Positions 22,875 to 35,968 of a DNA stretch of 64,000 nucleotides are shown here, piece after piece. The notes beneath the pieces were generated by a model. That model had not been told where the DNA came from, did not search any database, and saw nothing but the letters and a program-made list of their open reading frames with translations. Each line of letters begins with the position of its first letter. Position 1 is the first letter of the stretch. The position numbers and the translations under genes are program-made. Origin of the DNA: Lichtheimia corymbifera B2541 (Eukaryota; Mucoromycota; Mucoromycetes; Mucorales; Lichtheimiaceae); assembly GCA_000697475.1 (NCBI GenBank), contig JNEU01001007.1, forward strand, positions 1 through 64,000, written 5' to 3'.

Positions 22875-24174
22875 ATGCGAGGCATCGTTATCTTTTCTGG
22901 TTCTTCGCATCAGAACCTGACACAGCATATCTGTCAGCGACTCTCCTGTGAGCCCGGCAAATCCTTCTTGTCCAAATTCAGCAACAATGAGACGCGAGTG
23001 GAACTATACGAGAGTGTTCGCGAGCAAGAAGTCTACATTGTACAATCGGGTTGTGGCCATGTCAACAACAACTTAATGGAGCTCTTGATCATGATCCAAG
23101 CCTGCAAAACTGCTTCTGCCAGGAAGGTGACAGCCGTGATTCCTTGCTTTCCTTATTCTCGACAGCCCGATGTTCCATACAAACGAAGTGGTGCCCCTTT
23201 GACACGTGCTCCTCCAATGACAGTACCCTCTACACCCCATGACACAGTACCATCCACACCCAAAGAACAAGCAAGCAATGTGAACAACTATGAGAATACA
23301 TTGGCTGATGCCATTGAGCATATGCGACTCAAAGGACCATGGAATGAAGCACCTACACAACCTGATGCCAATGGATACCGTCAATGGGTTGCTCGATCAG
23401 GTACTCTGGTAGCAGAGCTTTTGATGTGTGCAGGTAAGTTGGGTTAAGGCAATGGATTACAGTCAATGTGATGGTTTGACATCTATCTCGTTTATAGGAG
23501 CGGATCACATTATTACCCTCGATTTGCATGACCCACAATTCCAAGGCTATTTCGACTGCCCCGTAGACAACATGTCATCACTCCCAATCATGATCAAATA
23601 TATACAACACAACATTCCTGATTTTGAAGAAGCAGTGATTGTTTCTCCCGATGCTGGTGGTGCAAAGAGGTATGTAAAAAAATTGGAGATTTGTACAACT
23701 ATGTTGCCATGACTCATCCTATGTAATTCATATAGAGCTACGGCTATCGCAGAAAAGCTACAAATGGATTTTGCTCTTATTCACAAGGAACGACGAAGAC
23801 CTGACAAGCCCCAGAAACATGATCTTATGCTCGTCGGTGATGTACGTGATCGTGTCTGCATTTTGATCGATGACATGTTGGATACCAGTTTCACCGTTAC
23901 CAAGGCTGCCAAATTACTGCATGAAAATGGAGCCACCAAGATTTATGCTTTGGTCACACATGGTGTCATGAGCGGTGACGCATTGGAACGAATTGAAAAA
24001 AGTTACCTGGACAAGGTCATTGTTAGCGACTCTGTACCACAAGAAGATCACACTCGCAAATGCTCAAAAATCTCTACATTTACTATTGCCCCCTTGTTTG
24101 CAGAAGCCATCCGACGTATCCACAACGGAGAAAGTGTTAGCATGCTTTTCGACCCCAATTATGAATTGTTTTAA
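22875..24174 (+). CDS. Ribose-phosphate pyrophosphokinase (PRPP synthetase)
   Basis: This enzyme makes PRPP from ribose 5-phosphate and ATP for purine, pyrimidine, histidine, tryptophan and NAD synthesis. Three exons encode [20 protein letters not shown], the [10 protein letters not shown] substrate segment, the ATP loop region [10 protein letters not shown] (canonical SRQDKK is altered), [21 protein letters not shown], and the PRPP-binding loop [14 protein letters not shown]. The C-terminus FDPNYELF is typical. An insertion of about 60 residues follows APLTRAPP, with two VPSTP repeats and a helical part ([19 protein letters not shown]). This recalls the non-homologous insertions of fungal Prs1/Prs5 subunits, so it is likely a regulatory subunit of a hetero-oligomer. 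Which paralogue it is cannot be decided here. Confidence 0.9.
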
Positions 24175-24234
24175 TAATAATAACCACTGTTTACAAACAC
24201 TATTTACGTTATGTACATGAGTGTTCTTTGTTTA

Positions 24235-26211
24235 TTATGACGATGCTTCAAGAGAGTACCATTCGGGTGTGCCTGGTACCTGCCAGATACTGAGAGAATT
24301 ATCAACCACTTGTTCCTGTCTATCATTGTCGTCGCCATCATCACTATCACTATCACTATCATCCAATTCGAATTTGCGTTGACCAGAGCACGTGGCAAGA
24401 AGCCAGGGGTACACTGGATTCCATGTTGCACACGATGTGATGTCTACATTAAAGATTTGATTGGTACACAATGCACTATAATCATCATGATACCTATTCT
24501 TCCTTACCTCGATGTCCTTCCATCCTGTACAAAAGTCGATCCTCAAGCTGATCTTCACCTTTTGAATTGCTGATATCATAAAATAAAATATTGCCGTACT
24601 ATACCAGTAATGAGTACACAGCATGAGAATTTCCGCATTGTGCATCCTTACCTGATCACCTGAGACCAATGTCTTGCCACTCGGATCGATATCAAAAGTG
24701 ATTCTTTGACTCGTTTTGCCTGGCCTGGGTAGCTCATACAACACATTGGCGGTGTCTCGGATATCCCAACATGAAATGACATTGGATGTACGCGATGCTG
24801 TATAGAGGAAATTGCCATCGGGTGTAAACCGCACCTAGAATCGTTCAACATGGATCAATAAACTGAATTTACACCTTCCCAGAATATATAATACCTGCGT
24901 AACTCCACCTTGAATGCCTGTTAATTTCAAGCAGAGTTCATTGTTCGTCTCGTCGTAAATGCCAACCGATTGACTATAGGATCCTGCAGCATAAAGGCCA
25001 TCCACACTGAAATCCAAGCACGAAATGATGCCTGTTTATCAGATTTAGTCTCCAGTTTCCCTCTTCCTCCCGATGCATATCCATACAAGCCTACCTTTCT
25101 GTCCTTGTTTGCTTTTACGGTTTGGGATCGTTGGTATCTTGGCTGATGCTTGGCCTGGACGTTGGACATCAAATATCTCAATCATGTTCTCGTATCCACA
25201 GTAAATGCTGTAGGCAAAGTGAAAGTAAGCAACTTGCAGAAAACGTCACTTGGTCAACTTACTGTGTTCCACTTGGGTTGAAAGAAATGACATTGGGACC
25301 CACAAAGCGTTCACGATGATCAATCACACTATAGCTGGCTCTAAGCTAACACACATATGCTTCAGCTTGATATTTCCTTCACTCTTTTGCAAGTATGCGC
25401 ATTTACCTGACCAGTACATCCATCCCACAAATGCATCGGGTGATCACGAACAGATGTCAAAAAGCAACACGTAGCAGGATCTGTTTTCGAGAGACATGGA
25501 TCAATATACTTGCGAGAGAATAGGGTCAATGTTGTAGGATACCTTGGCTATTCATGGATGGGAACCATGCAAAATCATTGATCGCTTCGCCTTCATGGAT
25601 GCCGAACCCAGTACGTAGATCAATTTGCTGCTGTGCTACAATGATATGAGTATGCTGTACGTAAATTCGTTGAGGATGATACATACGTTGTTGTGTATGG
25701 TCGAAAAGGTCATATGGACTATTGGGATGCATGAACTTCAATATATGCAATGCACTATGTACGCCTCCATCCAAGATGCTTCTTACGTATTGAAAAGACG
25801 TAATGTGTTGTCGTTCGAATTGGATAAAAGACACGTGCCATCAGGTGACCTGAGCCCAGAACGCGTCCATGTCAGACACCGAGTATCCCATCAAAGTTGA
25901 CTTTGTCGCACGTACCACTTTACGTTTTTAAAATAGTCGTTGTCGTTATACGGTCGCGTTTCTTTTAGTGGATGCTGAAGAATAGAAGCTTCGGTGGCCA
26001 ATATTATATGAACCGTTGTGTTGTAATGTGAACCCGTCGTAGCAACCAGTCGACACGATTCGTCTTTGACATTGTGGCTGTACACCATGTACGCTTGTTG
26101 CTGCTGCTGTTCTTGCTGTTCCCCTTCCTGATTCACTGCATTCGTGCATTCCTCCACCATAGTCACTTGTTGGTCATTCATTTGGGGATCTGATGGTATC
26201 GGGTCGTTCAT
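24235..26211 (-). CDS. WRAP53/TCAB1-like WD40 protein (telomerase/scaRNA Cajal-body factor family)
   Basis: Spliced exons give KNVKWSPDGTCLLSNSNDN (joined across a gtacgtg...ctcag intron), EGEAINDFAWFPSMNS, VRDHPMHLWDGCTGQ, a VGPNVISFNPSGTQ-type blade, IISCLDFSVDGLYAAGSYSQ, IQGGVTQV/RFTPDGNFLYTASR, CWDIRDTANVLYELPR and FDIDPSGKTLVSGDQ. The order and wording of the blades match human WRAP53 (TCAB1), which binds the CAB box of scaRNAs and telomerase RNA. The N-terminus has a Gln-rich tract (QQEQQQQQ). The start at 26211 (MNDPIPSDPQMNDQ) is preferred over an in-frame upstream ATG because of its composition. The C-terminus is acidic (DDSDSDSDDGDDND). The function in this fungus is inferred from family membership. 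Confidence 0.85.
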
Positions 26212-27063
26212 GGTTGTGTACGCGTTGAGTGAAGGAAAAGAAAGGAAAAAACAGTGCGGCGGGTAGTCTTCCAAAATATCTCCTCCCTCCATATGTCAAT
26301 AATTCCTGCATCTGAATACGTTCCCTGAGATCCATGATAACAGTGAAAAGAATACCACACTGCTGTCGACGGGTACCTCCTCATTCTTGATGATGATGAT
26401 GATGCTGGTTGATTACACACAAACACGACATGTAAAGGAAGTCTGCACCTGCATTAAGAGTGATGTATGCATCCACGTGCATAGACATCCAATATGGTAG
26501 ACCGTAGTTTATTCTTTTCGGATCGGAAAACAGGAGACGGTAAGGTTGAACACGAAGGGCAAAAGAAGGTTGCATGCATCAAAGGCCATGACGTAATAGT
26601 CTAGATGTGCTCAATACCTGGATACCGCTGTTGAATGCTTTTCATACATCTTTTCGCAACCCATACAATGACAACGACATGAATGAAGGATATTGTTACA
26701 TGCTTTAATATAGGCCTTATCATAGTTTAAGAAGCATGTTTGGGCGTAAAAGCGGTTGATTTCACGGAGCTTCATCCAAAAATGGAAGGAGGCGCCACTT
26801 GTGGCAGACATAGACATTAAGCTCCATTCTAAATGACATCAAGTAGGCATATTGGGGGAACGTTTTTAAACATAAAATCAAAGAATGTGCATAAGGCATA
26901 CAATGTCGCTTCTATTAAATAAATGAACAAGAAATACAATCAAGAAATTTTTGAAAAGGGCTTCCAAGCCATTGTGGAATAAGGGAGCGGAGTTGATTAG
27001 CCGCGTGGTTGTGGAGAATAAAAACGTGGCGGGGTGGATGGTCGTACCAGACGTCCATTGTTG
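26212..27063. other. Intergenic, possible tiny minus-strand gene
   Basis: A minus-strand ORF (26817-26611, MSMSATSGASFHFWMKLREI...) contains a Cys/His cluster (CNNILHSCRCHCMGCEKMYEKH). A second frame at 26575-26381 ends in a poly-His stretch encoded by a gat/atg repeat. They could be two exons of a small gene, but no family is recognised and no good promoter is evident. Confidence 0.3.
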
Positions 27064-27645
27064 TCATTGTTGAAGACCGCCGTTGTTGCATAATGTATCC
27101 TTAGATGATGATGATGATGATGTCGCTGCCTTGTATTGAGACATTTCTCTTGAAAGCCGGTTAAGCTGACGATAAAGTCTTCGTACTTGAGCCATCAGAT
27201 CATCGTAAGCTATGGATAACTCTCGGTCAACGTCATCCAGGTACTCGTCCTCAGTCAAGTCAGCGCACGTGCTTGGTTTGACAATAAATGCATCTTGCAG
27301 GGATCGGAATACAATGTCCACCGAAACCCAATCATCACGGAGTGAATCGAGCGTTTCTTGCATACTTCCCGGTGTACGAATGCGCGGAGCTGGGATCATA
27401 AATGCTGGAATACCCGCTTTGTTGACCATATAGTTGCCATGGCTATTCACCGTGAAATAAGTAGATGGTGCTGCTGCTGCTGGCTGCAACTCATCATAGG
27501 AATGTAAATCAGCAGTAGTCGTAATAGGTAGATGATCAGGGGTTTGCTTGTTGTCGGATGGGAATTGGGACATGAAGTTATACAATAAAGGCGATGCGTG
27601 GTTGGCAATCGATAAAAGACGCTCCAGCTGGTCGTAAGAATGCAT
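27064..27645 (-). CDS. Orphan protein with C-terminal coiled coil
   Basis: This single-exon ORF of 193 residues starts MHSYDQLERLLSIANHASPL. It has a disordered central part with an alanine run, a segment YFTVNSHGNYMVNKAGIPAF, then a helical region (ELSIAYDDLMAQVRRLYRQL) likely to form a coiled coil, and a serine-rich tail. Codon use and composition look genuine. The in-frame upstream ATG at 27753 adds a hydrophobic extension that I judge to be 5' UTR. No enzymatic motif or signal peptide. Function unknown. Confidence 0.6.
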   Translation of the reverse strand: MHSYDQLERLLSIANHASPLLYNFMSQFPSDNKQTPDHLPITTTADLHSYDELQPAAAAPSTYFTVNSHGNYMVNKAGIPAFMIPAPRIRTPGSMQETLDSLRDDWVSVDIVFRSLQDAFIVKPSTCADLTEDEYLDDVDRELSIAYDDLMAQVRRLYRQLNRLSREMSQYKAATSSSSSSKDTLCNNGGLQQ

Positions 27646-30190
27646 AGAAAAAACAATACTCGGCTTGATGCTTATATGTGACGGAAGATCCGTGGAAAAG
27701 GGGTATATATGTACAGCGATATGTAATAGAAAAAGGGGAATGAAGCTGCACAATTAAGTAGAATACTTGATGGGATAAAGAGAAAAAAGAAAGATACACG
27801 ACGTAAACGAGGGTCATCCATAAAGAGGCTTATATAGATCATTCATCCATTATCTCCTTTCCCTCCTTGACCGGGCCGTTGACATCGTTCCGATGCCCGT
27901 GAAACCATCAAATACACGCTTTATGGTTGCCTTAACCAGCTCTCTGGGTTAAGGAATATACCTTGTGCATGCAGCCATTATGCATATACGAAACTTGTGA
28001 TTCATGCTGCCCATTCCTTCACCTTTCCAAGAGCAATGATATACCAATATTACGGGTCCTTTATATTAATCTTGCCTCTATTACGAATTCCAATCTTCGA
28101 TGACTCGCATGGAATTCTCCATAACGGCTACATATTGAAGCATGCCAAACCATTGTCACATAAAAGGAAAGTGACAAAGAAGGTATGTAATTCGGTTTAT
28201 CATTGAGGCGTAAAATGGTAGTGCAAAGCTTGTGTTGCTTGCATTTCCATAACATATCTTGCGTTTTCCATATTCACTTGAACGGCCGTCAGAGGGAGAT
28301 GGTACGTCAGTTGTAGGAATAGAAAACATAGCACATGTGTCTAGACCTTAGGCTGCCCTGGATCGTGCTTTCGACCCTGTATGATCGCCTTCTAGAATAA
28401 GTAATTATGTAACACACGCGATCGGACTAACCAGACGAAAGCTTAAACGAGGCAAGGCAAATAATCTTCTGCCAAACACACAATAATGCATCATAGCTAC
28501 TACTCATATTATCAGATTGAGCTACCCACGTTCCTTCACCCCTCGCTATGCTTCACATTATATCACCATTGGTATCCCATATTTCTGTTTTCAAATGTGC
28601 GTTGCTTTAGAAATAGGCTTTGTATATGAAATATGGACGAGCTCTCTAGTAGCGCTGCTACTGCATAGTATCGAAGGAGAAGATGTAGATATGAACATAT
28701 AATGCTTGTAACGCCATGAGGAGTATTGAAGAAAAGAGAAGAAAGAAAGAGAGCATTGGCCGCACGTCCAAGCAGAAATGGGAATGCATTTTTTACATTT
28801 CTGGTTCATAATCCGGAAGGGTGCGACAAACAAGTATATTACTTGTGGGGCTTAAACGTGGTCAGTGCGTGCACGGATTTCCTTGTGGGCTGGGTCGAGA
28901 TCCTTTTTTCATGCAGTCTGACAAGGCGTTACGTATTTGCTGTCTAATGACATCATTACCCCTTACTCCGCAATTGGTCTCGCTCCTTCTTTTATCCCCT
29001 CTTACGTTTGCATCTGTCGATCAGTTATTCGGAATACCATATGCGGATATGAATGTCAAAGAATGGAGAGAACTGCCTTCCGACAAGGATTATCATTTCT
29101 CCTCTGCGTGGTAAACAATCATTGACATACATGAAAGCACACATGACATCTTGTATCTTGGAAAATGGCCTTTATTGAAGAAGGCTTTATTGGAATGATC
29201 GCAAGAACTACATACTCATACCAGAATTGAATGATCCTCAAGAGGCACCAGAGATTACATAATGATTGTTCCCAGGAAAAAACGTCGCGGCAAGTGGTAC
29301 AGGAACTTATTAGGCTGGTGCCACTAGAGAATGCATGTAACCACGAGCCTGAATACAAGCCGAAAGAATTGCGAGCGTTCCATTCCAATGTTTTTGCTAG
29401 GTGTTATCGTAATCGAAACTTGAAGTTGCCATGCCAACAAGTAGTTCTCCTCCTCTTGCTTCCATCAAAATGCAAGTGATACGCTTTGATCGCCTTTGCT
29501 TTTCCCCATCACCTGACGATGACAATAGTGATCACGTTACTGAAAACAACGACCAAAAATGTGAATGATCTACGACAACTGAAAAAGGTGCTGGCATGGG
29601 CGATCGATCGACATTAATGATACACAAGAAGGACGAGCTTACGGATTTGGATACCCTGATATCTAGATTAAGTCAAAAGGGGCATGCGACATGACGCAGC
29701 TCTAGATGCTAATTCCCCAGAATATGGATCGACCATCCACGATTGATACAATGGCAGCAGCATTCATCTCATTATTGTAGCCAGAAATCCCGCAAGATGC
29801 TTTCGGGTACACCAGCTGTAGCATACAAGGAAGTGCCAAAACGAGGTGATCATGTTGAGCACTCCAACGCCAGCGAACAATATATGCCGTTTATCCCATG
29901 TCGATGTCTTATCCGGTACAACAATGTGCCACCAAATCCAGAAGGAAGTTACGAAGGCCTGCATCATCTGCCGTTGCACATCTACCAAGCACAATGCATC
30001 AATTATCTCCTTTCAAGTCTTCTGCTTGTAAAATCAGTGATTTATTTCAAATCCCGTCATCATCTACTACACAGCAAAGAGGCATCAGTATCCTTGTTTG
30101 TATACACAGGTGGCATCCTTGTACTTACATTTATCCAAGCAGGTACCATAATGTACAACAAACTTCCACTCAGCTTCAAGTATATGTAGC
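27646..30190. other. Long gene-poor stretch; one possible small secreted peptide
   Basis: No confident gene in about 2.5 kb. At 28950-29114 (+) a 54-residue ORF has a signal-peptide-like start (MTSLPLTPQLVSLLLLSPLT) followed by a polar tail (FGIPYADMNVKEWRELPSD). It is short and unsupported otherwise. From 29160 to 30190 fragments in several frames suggest decayed sequence without a recognisable family. The AT-rich segment 28000-28500 shows nothing. Confidence 0.4.
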
Positions 30191-33100
30191 TTATAACTCC
30201 CGATTCAATTGCAATTGCGAAAGTAACCGTGCAAAGTCATGGCTCGTAAAAGCACTATCTGTTAATTCAAAACATGTGAGGTGTTAGTGTATGTATGCAT
30301 AGGTGATTGCCTTTTTTACCTTGGCATTGCGTAAGAATACTGGACCAGATATCGCTACCCATGAGTAGACCTTGCTTGCCAAGGATAAACAAATGACTAT
30401 CAGAAAGCGTTAGCCTAGAAACAATATGATGCATCGTAGAGGTACCTACCGTTTGGCTCTCGTTAATGCAACATTGACACGAGGAGGATTATCAATGAAT
30501 GCGCTATTCGTTGTTCGCACCGTGGACAAGATGATCACGTCCTTTTCACCTCCCTAATATAAAATCAATATCCCGTGTATCTTTCTCCTTTCTTTCTTGC
30601 AATCCGTACCTGAAACGCATCTACCGTGGATATCTATGATGATGATAGGTGATGATTAGTGCCACGTTTGAAGGGCAGAGAATCAGTTATTACCTGCACG
30701 TGCTGTTTCCGATCTTGTGCATTCGAGCCAACATGAGCAGCTAGTCGATCGGCTTGTTCTTTATCTAGAGGAAGAAGATCAGCTCAGTCAACCTTACAGG
30801 GGTAGCCCTCCAATGCATGAACTTACATAGTGAAACAATGCCAATGTCACTGGCTGGGACTCCAAGATTAGATAGTGCTTCGGTAATATGAGCAGCAATA
30901 GCGATTTCGGTCTCGTTCCAAAAGGATTGGTTCCGTGGATTTTTTTGTTCCTATGGATGGCCATGTTAAGGATCTCATTCAAGTTAAAAATAACACCCTA
31001 TTACCTGCCCAGGGATTTCCACGAACGCAAGATTTGGTAACCCGCTGATGATAGGTGAACGATCCCCTTCAGTAATGCCATTGCGAAGTCTACGTCCGTA
31101 AAACAAATGATTGCTGATTGCTGATATACTTGGGTGGCACTAGGAAGTAAGCCATATGTGGTTATCACTTGTCGAGTCGATCCTCCTTCCCACTTACTCG
31201 ATACTGTGTTCGTAGCATGATTGACTAGTAAGTTGACGTCAGCTTTTTGATAATTCATTGTAATATGAAACAAAGAAACTTACTTGATGACCCATCTAAC
31301 AACAAGATTATCCGAGAAAATAGTCAGCTTCCTGGCAACGACACATAGCTCTCCTCAAAAGTCAACTTACCTCCGTCAGCCGATCGAATAATGTTTTATC
31401 AATGCCTTCGCCAGTATTGTGTTCATCGCATCCCGTAGTGACAGTGGGAGGAAGCTAATAGCCAAACTAAGTACAAATTGTTACGTGACATGTAAACAAC
31501 GTACCTGCAATGGGTCACCTATCATAAGCAGCCTGCTGCATAAAAACCTTGATAACGGGACCATCGATAACGGCTCCATCAGCTGTGATGCTTCATCCAA
31601 GAGGGCCAAGGAGAACGTGACACCGTTAAATACTTCAAACGTCGAAGCGACACAAGTTGTACCTGGATCCATTGTTGGTTGATGGCTCCTCATAAAAAAT
31701 CACCATCCATATAACTTACCCACGACTTGAGCATATTGCACCTGGAATGAATTCTCGTTTTTCCTAAACCTTTGTAACGTAGATGCAATCAAATCGGCGT
31801 CTTCTTCTGAGTTGTGTGGATCCTCTAACATTTGCTCGAGTTCCTTAATTTCTAGCACAATAAAGCAAGAGCACAATCAGTAAACTTGTACAAGCTTGTC
31901 TCGTTTGTAGTAAACATACCATCATTTCCGGATGCTTTGGCTTTTGCTGTGTATGGAAGAACTGCCTTGGCTATCTTTTTCAGGCTGATTATATGAAATC
32001 GACGTTAGCTCAAGTCGTCATACGTCTAATGTGTAAGACCCTTACCTTCCAATGCGAACAAATTCATCGTAGCCTAGTTTGAGTAGCGACTAAAAGAGAA
32101 GGTGATAAGCAATTGGTCGTCATTATTTGGACAAATGATAGCATAATACTTACTGCCAAGATTCGATCAACGGCAACATTCTTTCAAAGGAGGCATGAGT
32201 CCATTGTTCTTTTGTGGGCTAAAAAGGTGCTGTGCTTACCGTATTAGAAGAGACCAGGATACGAAACGTTATCAAATCATCAGGTTCGCGGTGTAGGCAT
32301 GCTGTGTCGATGATATCCCGCAAGAATATAATAATGACGGCTGCCAGGTAACTATAGTAATCGCTAGTGAGTATGATACCAGCAAGGTTAGCTTGGTTAT
32401 GATTCCTGATATACCTCTTTCCTGAACCAAAAACACCTAAAGATGGAATGGTTACTATCAATCCATCATCCTTACCACGCCCTACTATACATACCATGCA
32501 CCAGCACGATTGGATTGGCTGTTTCATCATTCCAACCTGGAGCAATGATGATGGATTTGGCGACTTGACGAAGCACACTGGAAGCAAAAAAAAAATCAGA
32601 ACCCGAAATGGCACATGTGCACACTCACCATCACTTTACCTTTCTTGATCTTCATTGAGATGATAACGGTCAATCGTTTCTTTGATTTTTTTCTCCACAT
32701 CAATATTGTCCTCTCGACGTAATCGAATGAAATCGGGTTCGTTGGTCATATTCTGGTGTAGTGGATCCTTGTCTTTCTTTTTCTTCTTTCCTTTTCCATC
32801 TCCGAGCAAGAACGGCATCAATGGCAGTCTATCCAGCTTGTCATCCAGATGGTCTATTATATATCAGGGTGAGGACGTGTGTCAAAAATCGAGCCATAAT
32901 AGTTGAATTACCGAGCATCATGAATTCAGTGGTGGCAGATATTGATCGCAAAGCACATAGATTGCCGTTTTGAGTCACCAATTGCGAAGCAACACGGGAA
33001 TCACGTGGGGAAAGACATTCGACCTGAAGCAAATGTGAGTGATTATTGTGCAAGAGGGATGTGCAAAAGTCATTATATTACCTCGAGCATGCCATCTGAG

Positions 33101-35378
33101 AAAGGCCCATAAAATGTGCTTCTTGCAAGGAATGTGCCATGTGGTTCGAAATTGGATGACCGAGAAACAACCCAAATATCATCTACAGCAACGAAGCGTT
33201 ATTGTCAGATTGCTAGGTTTGCCGTATCCCCATCCATTACACCTACCTTTGTTGTATTTTGAATGATGCTCTCGGTTGCGGATCCTGATGCGAAATCTCA
33301 AAGACTCTTGATATCTTCCATCACTGCAAAGCCCAGTTATTCATCATGTATGAATGTAATAGCATCACAAACTTCATACCTGTGAAGCGTTGTTAAATAA
33401 AACCCGATTCCTTTGTGGCGGAATTGTCGCTCAATGTCACCACGCTGTTGGTTACCAAGGGTTGATTGCACCGAAAAGTAGTATACTGCATAGTTTGTCA
33501 ACATGATCTGAAATACGTGACATGTTAGTTCGGTCGATCTTGGGTGCATCATTCAAAGTACGGGGATCTTTACCTGTAAATGCTCATGGATCATCTTCCG
33601 GAAAACCTCCTTGTATTGATTAACATTTGGCTACAAGCTCACCCAATTAGATTGCGTGTGCCCTACCACCATCCAAAGAAACTTACAATGCGTGACGGGA
33701 CAACTCGAGTTCTTTTTTGGTATTTCTTGGTCTTCATGATTGTCATTGTCTTTTCACGAGTTGGGAATTGGAGAACTAGCGGAACAGGTCTATGCATAAA
33801 CCACTTGTTATTCACTCATCCTTCAGGTAAACATGTCAACTACTTACGCGCCTTCGGCGAGAGGTGATTTGAAAGGTTTTGCCGAGCCACTGCTGAATTC
33901 ATGTAAGATACAATCTGGAAAAAAAATCCAAATAGGGGATGAGACTCACGTTGAAGTTGGTATATTAGGAGCCTCAGGCTCTTGATCCATTGTTTCATCA
34001 GGAATGACGGTGGCTGCCGAAACAAACGACCCTCTAACAAAGAAAATGTGAATTAACCATTCATAATTCCCAAATCATCCCTGTTTTACCTTGCGTTATT
34101 GGAGGATGGATTATCATTCGAAGTAGTGATAGGTTGATGCTCTCCTGGTACATTGGGTAAGCTGCGTTTTGAAATTCCAACACGCATTCGACGAGGTGCT
34201 GCTGCTGTTGTTCTTGAATTGGTCATGGCAGGGGTAGGTGTTGTTGAAGCAGTATTAGAAGGTTGATTTGGAGGTTGAATTGAGGATGATTGCTTTGTAG
34301 CAGGTACTGAGTTGATCGATTCATCTATATCCGAATCCCAATCAAAGTCCAACGTCTCGATCGGATCCGGCTCTATTGGTCTCTTTCGAATGCTGTTGCT
34401 ACTGGATTCTCGCTGAATGTTTGCGACTGGTTGTGGCGGGTCAGGTGTATTAATCGATGGTTGAGTAGATGCAATTGATGGTGGAATATACTGTGTGTGA
34501 ACTCGGGTATTGGTTGTCGAGTTGGGTTGTTGATTATTATTATGCGATTGCTGATACTCGACACTAGTAGTTGGCATGTGTTGTGGAGGTGTTGGCTCTA
34601 TATATGCTATTCTCGACAAACGTATGCTCTGGTCATTTGTGTCGTGTGTGATGGATGAGGATGCTGGTGTGCTCGATGAATGTGATGCGGATAAAGATGG
34701 TTGCATACGTGGTGCCGATAGCCCGGGAGGGCGATTTCCGATAGCTCGAAGTCTCTTTCTGCCATTTTGATTGACATTCACCTTAAATAAGAGGTAAGAA
34801 ATATGCTGCTCCCAAGGTTATAAAATGAAGCAGAGATTACCTGTGAGATGGATGATGGTGGTAATGTTGGTGGTGTTGCAGTGACAGGATGCGTAATAGG
34901 ACGACGAGATGATGTTGCCATTCCACCAGTAGGTCGAGTAATCACTTCATTGACGTAGGGCTCTTGACTCTCGAAGGATTCCACTGTCACCAAATGCCCA
35001 TCAAACTCGATCTCATCGCCCACATCGGGAACACCTTTGCGGTTGAATTTTCTGCAAGGATATGCAAGTTAGTACTACCAATGACAACACCTGCTCATGC
35101 ATGATCTTACTTGTCGATATGATAGCCTTTCTCATCAGTCAACACAAGCTAGTTTGGGAGATAAACATAAGAATAAAACTTATTCCAATGCCACTTGTTG
35201 AATGCTACCTTTCTGTTGAAACTGTAATACTTCATTGTGCCTGAATTGTACCCAGTCAGCAATTGCTTTCTCATTGTTGAAGATAGAGCTTACCATCCTG
35301 CCAGGTCTTGAATTTCTTAAGCTTTTGAGCTGTAAAGAGAACGACGAAATGGGCGACAATGTGGCCATCGACGTCCAT
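30191..35378 (-). CDS. ZGRF1/Mte1-like SF1 DNA helicase with N-terminal DUF2439 domain
   Basis: The N-terminal exons (MDVDGHIVAHFVVLFTAQKLKKFKTWQDG, then a YYSFNRKLVLTDEKG... segment and GDEIEFDGHLVTVESF) form the DUF2439 domain shared by ZGRF1, yeast Mte1 and fission yeast Dbl2, which act with FANCM/Mph1-type helicases in D-loop and recombination control. A long disordered, Pro/Ser/Asn-rich region follows. The C-terminal half is an SF1B (UPF1-like) helicase: Walker A in VHGVFGSGKS-like sequence (near 32430), motif II LALLDEASQLMEP (near 31590), GDPLQ (near 31510), and motif VI-type VNVALTRAKR (near 30470). The gene has many short introns and ends LQLNREL. Helicase and DUF2439 lie in one polypeptide, as in human ZGRF1. 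A GRF zinc finger was not identified. Confidence 0.85.
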
Positions 35379-35968
35379 GAGTTGAATGGGGGAGTGAATG
35401 GGTTGCTGGTTGTGAGAGAGAGAGAGAGAGTGAGAGTGAGAGGGGAGTTGAGCGCGTCGCGAAGTTCATTGTTGCTGCGCTTCCAAAAATCGACGCGAGG
35501 AATCGTGTACTCCGAATAATGAACCACCACCACTTACTTGCTATAGAAAGTATGTTTCGCTTCCATGCCAGGGATCGGCATTATTGTAAGGTCATCAGCT
35601 GAAAGAAACAAAGAAACAATGCATTGGTCATTGTGTTGTCCTTACGATCACGTTCACCCAGGTGCATCAATGATTGTACAGCAAGTTAGCTTAGTGCCTC
35701 TTCTAAACAAGGATATCATGTGCTGTTTTATTGGGAATATGATGGCAATAATACATATAACATCTCCTTCTTCTATCACATGGTATTAAATAGAGTCTAT
35801 CCCTTTCAGTAAACGCATAAACTTGCTCTCTCTTGTAACCAGTGCTCCATGTGTTGACACAAAAAAGTGATTTCTCCTTCTGGTTTGACTTTTGACAAAA
35901 GGGAAGGCACCTGATCCTGCTCAATACCCTGAGATGTAATAATGTTGATAGTAGTCATTTTGTTTTCT
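35379..35968. other. Promoter-side and intergenic sequence with GA repeat
   Basis: A purine microsatellite (gagagagagagagagtgagagtgagag) at about 35419-35445 lies just upstream of the ZGRF1-like start codon, within 70 nt, so it may be in the 5' UTR or core promoter. No gene is seen in the remainder. Confidence 0.55.

Noticed and set aside
29743..30189. 148-codon plus-strand ORF before the helicase 3' end
   Set aside because: No motif, irregular composition, and competing frames on both strands of equal quality; treated as non-coding or decayed.
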